Below, piece after piece: positions 8,563-15,706 of a stretch of DNA of 25,769 bases (within the stretch, counting starts at the first letter, position 1; each line of letters starts with the position of its first letter). A model generated the notes under the pieces. That model was not told the DNA's origin. It made no database searches and saw only the letters and a program-made list of their open reading frames with translations. Made by a program: the position numbers and the translations under genes. This stretch comes from Deltaproteobacteria bacterium. Its GTDB lineage: Bacteria > Desulfobacterota > Desulfobulbia > Desulfobulbales > BM004. The stretch covers positions 855,363 to 881,131 of the forward strand of contig CP070776.1 of the NCBI GenBank assembly GCA_020346205.1. The letters run 5' to 3'.

Positions 8563-8601
8563 AACCTTACAACTAAGGTTTACCTTTAACCTACCGTAAC
8601 C
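8563..8601 (-). promoter_or_regulatory. Competing hairpins in the dsrA leader
   Basis: On the minus strand AACCTT (8575-8580) can pair with AAGGTT (8563-8568), a 6-bp hairpin ending about 20 nt before the dsrA Shine-Dalgarno. The same AACC can instead pair with an upstream GGTTAC (8596-8601, against 8577-8583 with one bulge). The two folds exclude each other. This is sequence complementarity only; no known riboswitch consensus is recognised. Confidence 0.3.
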
Positions 8602-8686
8602 AATAGTTTTTTTTCGCAATCACAACAAGCAAATCACTAACAGAACACGAGCAAAAACGATTGAATACTCATTCATTAAATGCCGG

Positions 8687-8715
8687 AACATATCGCTCTG
8701 ACGGCGCTTTGTCAA
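8687..8715 (-). promoter_or_regulatory. Sigma70-type promoter of dsrABD
   Basis: On the minus strand there is a perfect -35 TTGACA (8710-8715), an optimal 17-bp spacer (8693-8709) and -10 TATGTT (8687-8692, 4 of 6 matches). The start would lie near 8680, about 150 nt before the dsrA ATG. No other convincing promoter was seen in the 317-bp region 8528-8844, which otherwise holds the leader hairpins, a palindrome and the efflux-operon terminator. Confidence 0.55.
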
Positions 8716-8743
8716 CAAAAAATAAAAAGAAAAATACGTATTA

Positions 8744-8772
8744 TTTCATTTTGTTTGTCCGACAAAATGAAA
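8744..8772. repeat. Inverted repeat upstream of the dsr promoter
   Basis: TTTCATTTTGT (8744-8754) is the exact reverse complement of ACAAAATGAAA (8762-8772), an 11-bp perfect match with a 7-nt centre. The centre itself forms a tighter palindrome, TTTGTC-C-GACAAA (8754-8766). It is centred near -80 of the predicted dsrA transcription start, a position typical of an activator site. It could also be a second hairpin behind the efflux-operon terminator. Confidence 0.5.
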
Positions 8773-8774
8773 AA

Positions 8775-8808
8775 GTCGCGCCACTTCTTTTTTTCAGTGT
8801 GGCACGAC
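8775..8808 (-). terminator. Intrinsic terminator of the efflux operon
   Basis: GTCGCGCCAC (8775-8784) pairs with GTGGCACGAC (8799-8808), 9 of 10 positions, around a T-rich loop. Read on the minus strand the stem is followed by TTTTTC, the U-tract expected for the transcript of the RND gene that stops at 8845. Confidence 0.75.
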
Positions 8809-8844
8809 CTTTATTTTTTCTAAAACTATAGGGAAAAAATCTTT

Positions 8845-11800
8845 CTAATCATTCTTGCTCAGATCATGTCCGACCTTTTCCATGCGGATCACAAAAATGA
8901 GAATGGACGGTATAACAAAAACGGTAAAAATGGTTGATACTGCAATGCCGCCGAGAATAACACTACCCAGGCCCCGGTAAAGCTCTGAACCTGATCCTGG
9001 AAACACTACCAGCGGCAGCATGCCAAAGATTGAGGTGGCGGCACTCATATAAATTGGACGCAAACGGCTCTTGGTTGATTCGAGTACTGCCTCACGATAT
9101 TCCATGCCGTTGTGTACATTATTCAATGCCTGGTGCACAATAAGAATAGCATTATTGACCACAACACCTATAAGGATAACAAAACCGAGCATGGTCAGAA
9201 TATCCATGGGCTGGGGTCTGGAGGATACAGCATTCAATAAGGTAAAGCCCATGAAACCTCCTGCACCGGCCAATGGCACGGTGAGCATAATGATCAGGGG
9301 GTATATGAAGTTGCCGAAGAGTGAAGCCATGAGCAGGTAGGAAATAACAGCGGCCAGCAGAAAATTCCACTTCAATGCTTCCCGGGTCTGCACCAGTTTT
9401 TCTGCCGCACCGCTCATTTTGACATCAATACCTTTCAAAAGCCCCATGGCACGAACAGGACTTATGATTTTCTTTTCAATGTTTTCCATGGCCTCCTGCA
9501 GAGGCAGCTCTTTTGGTGGGGTCACTTGTAGGGTAACGGTCCGGTTTCTTTCCAGGTGGCGTATTTGGGTCATACCGGTTGTACGGACAAGTTCTGCCAA
9601 ACTGGAAACAGGTACAACCTTACCTCCGGGAGTTACCATCAGTGAATTATACAACTCTTCCGGGGTTCGAATGGATTCCTCGGCAGTTTTTAAAACCATA
9701 TCAACTGTTTTTTTGCCTTCTTCTTTATATTCTCCCACCTTGCGGCCATCCATTAAAACGTCCAGAGCAACTCCAAGGTCCCTGGCCGTCATGTTGTTCG
9801 CTTTCAGCCTGTCGCGTTTGGGCTCCAACCTCACTTCAGGAAAGGTTATCTCAACCGAGGGCACCGGCCGCACACCGAACCCTTTAAGTTCTTGCCGGGA
9901 TTTGCCAAACATGACGCCGGCTGCCTTAAAGAGCCCCTCAAGGTCATCACCACTGATATCAACATCAATGGTTCGCCCACCCCCAATACGGGTCTGGAAG
10001 ATGCCCACCTGCTTGGCAACGCCGAACATATCCGGGATGGTGAAAATCCAGCGCTGGAAAAGTGGCGTCAAATCTCCCCCCCTGTCCCAGTCAGTAGCCA
10101 TGGCACCGAAGATCATGAATGACTCGCGGCCCACATAGAACATGTTGAGGATGCCCGGAAACCCTTCGTGCTCTTTTTGCATATGGGGGTCAGCCATCCG
10201 AAAAAGATGTTCTCCAATTTCAATCCTTTCTTCTAGGGACTGGCCCGGTGGCGGAATAAGAAAGCTTAAGACAAAGTTCCGGTTGCCAAGCGGCAGATAG
10301 TCTGTCTTGGGCATTAACAGTAGAGAAGAACCGACGGCCAGAAAAATCAGCAGACAAACCGTTGCTATCCTGGTTACCCAGTTCCTGGTCGCAAAGCTAA
10401 CTAAAAACATAATGCCCCCTGCCAGCTTACTGCCCATATTACCTATGATGCCTGCTTTTTTCTTGTCAGCCTTAATGGCTGAAAAGAGCTTGAAGGAAAA
10501 CATCGGGATCACAGTCATGGAAACCACCAGGCTTAAACTCACGGCCGCAACAACTGCTATGGCAATATCCCTAAAAAGCTGCCCGGCCTCTTCCTGAATA
10601 AATACCACCGGCAGAAAAACAGCTACTGTGGTTAACGTTGAGGCAATAATGGCTCCCCATACCTCGCGGGTTCCTTCATAAGCTGCCTGGAACGGCTGTT
10701 TGCCCATCTGTCGATGCCGATCAATATTCTCAATGACAACAATGGCGTTATCCACCAGCATGCCAACGGCAAATGCTATACCGGCAAGGCTTACCACGTT
10801 TAGGTTGCGTCCCATGACTGCCATGAATATAAATGTTCCGATGATGCTGGTTGGGATGGCCAGGGCAACAACCAGGGTTGAACGAATGGAACGCAGAAAG
10901 AGAAGCAGCACACCGATGGCCAGCAAGCCGCCGTACATAATATTCATCTTGATAAGATCTATGGCGCCCCTTATATACCGCCGCTGATCATATACCCATT
11001 GGAATTTTATATTCTCAGGCTCCAGCTTTTCTGTGTTTAACCAGTTAACACGCTCCTGGACCCTGTCAGTCATCTCAAGGACATTCACACCTGGTTCGGG
11101 CTTGATACCGCAGGCAATGCCGCCCTTGCCATTATGGATAACAATACCGGATCGTTTGGCAAAACCTTGTTCAACTGTTGCCACATCCGATAGCAGGATA
11201 CGCTGCTGCCCGGTGGACTTCAGTACCACCCTGCCAATATCATCGGCCGACGAGAACTCACCAATTGTGCGAATCCTGTAGTCACGACGGCCCACACCCA
11301 GACTGCCGGCTGATACATTGACATTTTCAGTCTGCAGGGCAGCAATCACGTCGTTGATTGTCAGGCTGTAAGCGGCAAGCTGTTCCGGCTGGATAATGAC
11401 ATGCATCTCCTCTAGAATGCCGCCCGGCACGAACAGGTCTGCCACACCTTCAACCCTCTCAAGATGCTGACGTATCTCGTTTTCAAAAAATGTTCGGTAT
11501 GTTTCCACCGGCCGCTCGTTGCCGGGCATGGTTTTCAATATGATCCAGATCACCGGCGAGGTGGCGGCACCCGTGGCACTTATAACCGGCCGGTCAACAT
11601 CAATAGGGTAGGAGGGCACCTCGTTCATCTTGTTGGATACCCTGAGCAGGGCCTCGTCCAGGTCGGTAGCCAGGGTAAAACGCAGAGTTACCTCGCCACG
11701 GCCGTTCTGTGAACTGCTCTCCATTTCGACCAGCCCGGGGATGCCTTTTAAAACCTTTTCCTGTTCTTCAATAATTTCCCGTTCTATTTCATAGGGTGTA

Positions 11801-11961
11801 GCACCTCGCCAGGTAGTGCTGACGGTTATAACGGGCTCTTCCACCGAAGGACTCAGCTGATAGGGCAGTTTAAAGAGACTTATTATCCCGAACATCACGA
11901 CCAGGATGATACCAACAATCACCGTGACCGGTTTTTTTATTGAAAAACTAACTATATCCAT
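8845..11961 (-). CDS. RND (AcrB/HAE1-type) efflux transporter
   Basis: A 1038-residue inner-membrane RND pump, the size of AcrB. It is expected to be a trimer that uses proton flux to extrude substrates through a periplasmic adaptor and an outer-membrane channel. The first membrane helix is about residues 11-30, followed by the large periplasmic porter loop, helices from about 340, and a second repeat with its own loop. In the proton-relay helix the motif is GMLVDNAIVV, so only one of the two AcrB aspartates is kept (Asp404, Asn405). The position of the AcrB relay lysine is Asn936 (VVVNNAIL). This variant is common in one branch of the family. The adaptor gene lies 42 bp upstream. No Shine-Dalgarno is visible. 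Substrate cannot be inferred, and no outer-membrane channel gene is in the window. Confidence 0.95.
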   Translation of the reverse strand: MDIVSFSIKKPVTVIVGIILVVMFGIISLFKLPYQLSPSVEEPVITVSTTWRGATPYEIEREIIEEQEKVLKGIPGLVEMESSSQNGRGEVTLRFTLATDLDEALLRVSNKMNEVPSYPIDVDRPVISATGAATSPVIWIILKTMPGNERPVETYRTFFENEIRQHLERVEGVADLFVPGGILEEMHVIIQPEQLAAYSLTINDVIAALQTENVNVSAGSLGVGRRDYRIRTIGEFSSADDIGRVVLKSTGQQRILLSDVATVEQGFAKRSGIVIHNGKGGIACGIKPEPGVNVLEMTDRVQERVNWLNTEKLEPENIKFQWVYDQRRYIRGAIDLIKMNIMYGGLLAIGVLLLFLRSIRSTLVVALAIPTSIIGTFIFMAVMGRNLNVVSLAGIAFAVGMLVDNAIVVIENIDRHRQMGKQPFQAAYEGTREVWGAIIASTLTTVAVFLPVVFIQEEAGQLFRDIAIAVVAAVSLSLVVSMTVIPMFSFKLFSAIKADKKKAGIIGNMGSKLAGGIMFLVSFATRNWVTRIATVCLLIFLAVGSSLLLMPKTDYLPLGNRNFVLSFLIPPPGQSLEERIEIGEHLFRMADPHMQKEHEGFPGILNMFYVGRESFMIFGAMATDWDRGGDLTPLFQRWIFTIPDMFGVAKQVGIFQTRIGGGRTIDVDISGDDLEGLFKAAGVMFGKSRQELKGFGVRPVPSVEITFPEVRLEPKRDRLKANNMTARDLGVALDVLMDGRKVGEYKEEGKKTVDMVLKTAEESIRTPEELYNSLMVTPGGKVVPVSSLAELVRTTGMTQIRHLERNRTVTLQVTPPKELPLQEAMENIEKKIISPVRAMGLLKGIDVKMSGAAEKLVQTREALKWNFLLAAVISYLLMASLFGNFIYPLIIMLTVPLAGAGGFMGFTLLNAVSSRPQPMDILTMLGFVILIGVVVNNAILIVHQALNNVHNGMEYREAVLESTKSRLRPIYMSAATSIFGMLPLVVFPGSGSELYRGLGSVILGGIAVSTIFTVFVIPSILIFVIRMEKVGHDLSKND

Positions 11962-12003
11962 TTTTAAAATTAAGATTTACGAATTAAGAATTAAGAATTG
12001 CTT
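11962..12003 (-). repeat. AT-rich spacer with short AATTCTT repeats
   Basis: The 42-bp gap between adaptor and pump genes contains, on the minus strand, AATTCTTAATTCTTAATTC, a 7-bp unit repeated nearly three times, followed by a run of T and A. No ribosome-binding sequence precedes the pump ATG, so translation may depend on coupling to the adaptor gene or on the unstructured AT-rich leader. Confidence 0.6.
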
Positions 12004-13098
12004 CTATTGCCTGATATTCAGCTGCTCGCCGCCAAAAAGTCTTTCGTTGCCCTTTACAACCACCTGCTGTCCGGCTGCAAGGTCCGGGCCGGCAATTCCA
12101 ACTAAAAGGCCGCTGTATCCCTGCACCACTACGGGCACCATTTTTGCCTTGCTATCCTCGACCACGAAAACCACATTCTTGCCAAATTTAACCACCAGCG
12201 CATCTCTTGGCACAAGCAGGCTTTCCTGGCGGCTGGCGGTTGGCAGCTGGGCGCGGGCCTCCATGCCCTCAACCAGGCCATCAGGATTTTTTAAGCGGAT
12301 TTTCACACTGAAGGTCCGGGTAGCAACATCACCCTTTGGCACAAAAGATAAAAACTTGCCCTTAAGCTGCAGATCTCCGGCTCTAATTGCAATTTCACGG
12401 CCGGAAGTCAGGTACTGCAGCATCTCTGACGGCACATCAACTATGACATCAACTTCACTGTCATCAGCTATTACTGCAACCATGCCGCCATCTTTAACCC
12501 ATTCACCCCTGTCTGCATTCTTTTGCACGACAATGCCGTCAAAGGGGGCACGTATCTTCTTTTTTTCCTTTTCCAGCAGAAGCCTGTCAAGGGATGCTTT
12601 TAAAGAAAGAGACCTGTTCTCCAGCTTTTTACTTTTAAAAAAATATTCATCATAGGCTGATTCTGAAACAGAACCTTCCTTATAAAGCGGCTCCCTTCTA
12701 TTAAGCTCTTTCTTAGCCTGCTCCAGTTCGACCAAAACAAGTTTATAGTCTGCCCGGGTAGCGCTGATAGCTGTATCTAGGATATCAGTCCCAAGGCTTA
12801 CCAGAGGATCATCACTTTTAACCCTGTAGCCCTCCTCAAAGAAAACCTGCTCAACAACACCTTCAACCTCAGCGGCAACATCCGATTTACGTGCGTAATA
12901 AACTGTTCCCACAAATTCCACCATGGGCTCTGCTTCGCCACTAACAATCTGAACCACTTCCACAAGAGAAGGGGGACGCCCCTTCGGCTTAGCATCATCT
13001 TTGGCTTTGGATTTATCTTCCTCAGCGGCCATGCTGATCTCAACAAGCAGTAAAAAAATACACAAAACGAATAACAGCAGGTTCCTCTTGTTCTTCAT
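12004..13098 (-). CDS. RND efflux periplasmic adaptor (membrane fusion protein)
   Basis: A 364-residue HlyD/AcrA-type adaptor that would bridge the RND pump and an outer-membrane channel across the periplasm. It begins with a lysine-rich start and hydrophobic stretch (about residues 5-24, ending SMAAEE), consistent with a signal peptide; I see no lipobox cysteine. After a charged Lys-Asp linker come a split lipoyl-like domain (about 75-110 and 185-215, including VVQKNADRGEWVKDGG), a central alpha-helical hairpin rich in Leu, Glu and Lys (about 115-180), a beta-barrel, and a membrane-proximal domain. It is co-directional with the pump 42 bp downstream, and the two surely work together. The bTHX gene lies 50 bp upstream with no visible terminator, so read-through from it is possible. 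Confidence 0.94.
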   Translation of the reverse strand: MKNKRNLLLFVLCIFLLLVEISMAAEEDKSKAKDDAKPKGRPPSLVEVVQIVSGEAEPMVEFVGTVYYARKSDVAAEVEGVVEQVFFEEGYRVKSDDPLVSLGTDILDTAISATRADYKLVLVELEQAKKELNRREPLYKEGSVSESAYDEYFFKSKKLENRSLSLKASLDRLLLEKEKKKIRAPFDGIVVQKNADRGEWVKDGGMVAVIADDSEVDVIVDVPSEMLQYLTSGREIAIRAGDLQLKGKFLSFVPKGDVATRTFSVKIRLKNPDGLVEGMEARAQLPTASRQESLLVPRDALVVKFGKNVVFVVEDSKAKMVPVVVQGYSGLLVGIAGPDLAAGQQVVVKGNERLFGGEQLNIRQ

Positions 13099-13148
13099 AA
13101 ATCTGGTGCTCCTATGGACATTGCGGGCAAAAAAAATTAACTACAGAG

Positions 13149-13247
13149 TTATTTCTTTTTTTCTTTATCTTTTTTCTTTGGCCTTGTCTTTCCGTGTGAT
13201 CCGCGAAAAATTTTTCCCTTCTTGGTCTTCTTGTCTCCTTTCCCCAT
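13149..13247 (-). CDS. thx: Small ribosomal subunit protein bTHX
   Basis: A 32-residue, extremely basic protein beginning MGKGDKKTKKGKIFRGS and continuing HGKTRPKKK before a lysine tail. This matches the short 30S protein THX known from Thermus (MGKGDRRTRRGKIWRG-type start), which sits in a pocket near the head of the 30S subunit and stabilises RNA. The frame is intact with a TAA stop. A perfect GGAGG (13257-13261) lies 9 nt before the ATG, which argues strongly for translation. It is shorter than usual gene-calling limits. It sits 81 bp after pgi and 50 bp before the efflux adaptor gene, all on the same strand. I infer identity from sequence resemblance; confidence is high because the signature is distinctive. 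Confidence 0.88.
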   Translation of the reverse strand: MGKGDKKTKKGKIFRGSHGKTRPKKKDKEKKK

Positions 13248-13328
13248 AAAATCAAACCTCCATTCTTGTTACGTTTTATAGAAGAAGCCTATTGCGGTCA
13301 TTAGCAAATATAAAAAAAATCAGTCATG

Positions 13329-14945
13329 TTATAAAATCCCAGCTGCCTCAAGCATGGCCCAACTTTCCGGGTGCTCTTCCCTGTCTTTTTCTTTTCCCTT
13401 GCTCACAGTCATAATATGCTCAAGAAACCGGTTGGCAAGAACCTTTCCAAGCTGCACCCCCTCCTGGTCAAAAGAGTTTATATTCCATATAAAACCCTGC
13501 ATGACTATCTTTGCCTCATACAGTGCCAGCAAAGCTCCCATAGAGTAAGGTGTCAATTTCTCAGCCAATAGTATAGAGCTTGGCCTGTTTCCTGTAAAAA
13601 AACGATTTGGGTTCTCATCCTTCTGCCCAGCGGCAAGTGCGAGAGCTTGCGCCAGCATATTAGCAACCAGCTTTTGCTGTGATGTGCTGCCCTTGATCTC
13701 CTGATCCATTTCATGCTGGCTTTGCCTGAAGCCAATAAATTCTGCCGGCACAATGGTGGTACCCTGATGCAGCAGTTGGTAAAATGCATGCTGACCGTTG
13801 GTTCCCGGTTCTCCCCAGACGATGGGGCCTGTGGAGAATTGGACCTTTTCACCATCCCTGGTCACGGACTTGCCGTTACTTTCCATATCACACTGTTGGA
13901 GATGTGCTGGAAAGCGCAGCAAAGCTTGGCTGTATGGCAGTACAGCAACAGTTTCATATCCAAGAAAATTATGGTTCCACATCCCCAGCAATGCCAGGAG
14001 CAGGGGTGGATTTTTTCTAATATCCCTTTCCTCTGCAGCCCGGTCCATATCATTGGCGCCTCTCAGTATTTCAATAAAGGCTTCATAGCCCAATCCAAAG
14101 CCGAGCATCACCGCCCCTACCATTGATGTTGCACTGTAGCGGCCGCCGATATAGTCATACATATGAAAAGAACGCAGGTATTTATCCGGGTTGTCCATGG
14201 GGCTTCCCTGGCCGGTAATGGCAATAAAATGACTCCTGGGATCCAAACCAGCCTTGTTATAGGCAGCCCGGACCATAGCTTCATTGGTAAGCGTTTCCAG
14301 GGTTGAGCCGCTTTTTGACACAACACCTACCAAAGTCCTGGAAAGATCCAGGTTTTTTAAAACCGCAGCTGTGTCGTCAGGGTCTACATTGGAGATGAAA
14401 TGGACCTTCCTGTTTTCATGAGCGTAAACTGAGAGGGCAAGATAGATAGCGCGTGGCCCAAGGTCTGAGCCACCGATGCCAATATTAACATAATCAGTAA
14501 AAGCTTCTCCCTGGTCATTGGTAACCTCACCCTTATTCAGCTCGTTAAAAAATTCCTGCAGTTTTTCGAGTTGTTGCTTTGCCTGTTGTGTTGCCTCTGT
14601 GCTGTAGGGAGAGTCACTGAAAATATCCCTGCAGGCAGTATGGAGTACCTGCCGGTTTTCACTCTCATATCCTGCTATCTTGTTCATAACAGCGCCGCGC
14701 TTCATTTCCATGAACTGGTCCACGGCACCAGATTGGTCAGCGAGCTGCTGAAGTCCATTGATCACAGCATCATCTACGCACTGAGTACTGTAAAGCAGAT
14801 CAAAGCCTGCGGCACTGGCTTTAAATTTTGAGATTCTATCAGGGGATATAGCTCCAGGATCAGTGAGGTCAAAAGGATTGCGGGCCAGCTTCATGAGCTT
14901 TTCATACACCGGAAGCTCTTCGAGGCCTGTTGTGTTCCATGTCAT
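13329..14945 (-). CDS. pgi: Glucose-6-phosphate isomerase
   Basis: Pgi interconverts glucose-6-phosphate and fructose-6-phosphate in the cytosol. The 538-residue protein has the sugar-binding GIGGSDLGPRA (156-166) and SKSGSTLET (210-218). It also has the family signature GEPGTNGQHAF (378-388, including catalytic Glu379) and the C-terminal signature ending EGVQLGK, whose lysine is catalytic. An AGGAG site precedes the ATG. rpe ends 34 bp upstream on the same strand and the M16 protease gene lies before that, so the three are probably one transcript. With gap at the left edge it suggests a working upper glycolytic or gluconeogenic route. Length and motifs are ordinary. Confidence 0.98.
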   Translation of the reverse strand: MTWNTTGLEELPVYEKLMKLARNPFDLTDPGAISPDRISKFKASAAGFDLLYSTQCVDDAVINGLQQLADQSGAVDQFMEMKRGAVMNKIAGYESENRQVLHTACRDIFSDSPYSTEATQQAKQQLEKLQEFFNELNKGEVTNDQGEAFTDYVNIGIGGSDLGPRAIYLALSVYAHENRKVHFISNVDPDDTAAVLKNLDLSRTLVGVVSKSGSTLETLTNEAMVRAAYNKAGLDPRSHFIAITGQGSPMDNPDKYLRSFHMYDYIGGRYSATSMVGAVMLGFGLGYEAFIEILRGANDMDRAAEERDIRKNPPLLLALLGMWNHNFLGYETVAVLPYSQALLRFPAHLQQCDMESNGKSVTRDGEKVQFSTGPIVWGEPGTNGQHAFYQLLHQGTTIVPAEFIGFRQSQHEMDQEIKGSTSQQKLVANMLAQALALAAGQKDENPNRFFTGNRPSSILLAEKLTPYSMGALLALYEAKIVMQGFIWNINSFDQEGVQLGKVLANRFLEHIMTVSKGKEKDREEHPESWAMLEAAGIL

Positions 14946-14979
14946 AGCTTTACTCCTGATTGTGCCTACTGGGTGGAAA

Positions 14980-15672
14980 TTATTTCCATGTTTGCGGTGC
15001 TGCTTGACAGATGGACTTCATTTCCTGGATAACTTTTGCGTAATCCTGCTGCCCGAACACCGCTGACCCGGCAACAAATATATTGGCTCCAGCGCCTGAG
15101 ACTTCTTCAATGGTTTGTGGACTGACTCCTCCGTCAACCTCTATACCAACTTCAAGGCCCCTCTCTTCTATCATTTTCCTGAGTGTCATTATTTTGTTGA
15201 TGGATGATTTGATAAAAGACTGGCCACCGAAGCCTGGATTTACACTCATAAGCATGACAAGATCAACATCATCTAAGATTTCATCCAGGCTCACAAGCGG
15301 GGTTGCCGGATTGAGAACCGCACCTGCCTTTTTTCCCAGTTCTTTGATCCTGCTGATTGTCCGATTGAGATGCGGACATGCCTCAACATGTACTGTTATC
15401 CAGTCGGCACCAGCCTTGGCAAAATCTTCTATATAGCTGTCAGCATCCGCAATCATCAGGTGTACATCCAGGGGTAGATCCGTAATCCTGCGCACAGAAG
15501 CAACCACCGGGGGACCGATGGTTATATTGGGTACAAAATGGCCATCCATCACATCTACATGGATGACATCTGCGCCAGCCTTTTCAACTGCCTTGATCTC
15601 CTCTCCCAAACGGCTGAAATCTGCAGACAGGATGGAAGGTGCCATCATAAATTCCTGCATGCTGCTCATCAT
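14980..15672 (-). CDS. rpe: Ribulose-phosphate 3-epimerase
   Basis: Rpe interconverts ribulose-5-phosphate and xylulose-5-phosphate in the pentose-phosphate pathway. It is a metal-dependent TIM barrel of about 230 residues. Visible motifs are APSILSADFSRLG, HVDVMDGHFVPN (metal His and Asp), LDVHLMI, MSVNPGFGGQSF (phosphate loop region) and VDGGV. The start is uncertain. ATG at 15672 and 15669 lie only 0-3 nt behind AGGGGAG, too close for comfort. The in-frame ATG at 15660 has about 12 nt, so the true protein may be four residues shorter. It lies between the M16 protease gene (34 bp) and pgi (34 bp). Confidence 0.96.
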   Translation of the reverse strand: MMSSMQEFMMAPSILSADFSRLGEEIKAVEKAGADVIHVDVMDGHFVPNITIGPPVVASVRRITDLPLDVHLMIADADSYIEDFAKAGADWITVHVEACPHLNRTISRIKELGKKAGAVLNPATPLVSLDEILDDVDLVMLMSVNPGFGGQSFIKSSINKIMTLRKMIEERGLEVGIEVDGGVSPQTIEEVSGAGANIFVAGSAVFGQQDYAKVIQEMKSICQAAPQTWK

Positions 15673-15706
15673 CTCCCCTTTTTTAAGAAAATTTAAACTC
15701 TCAGTT

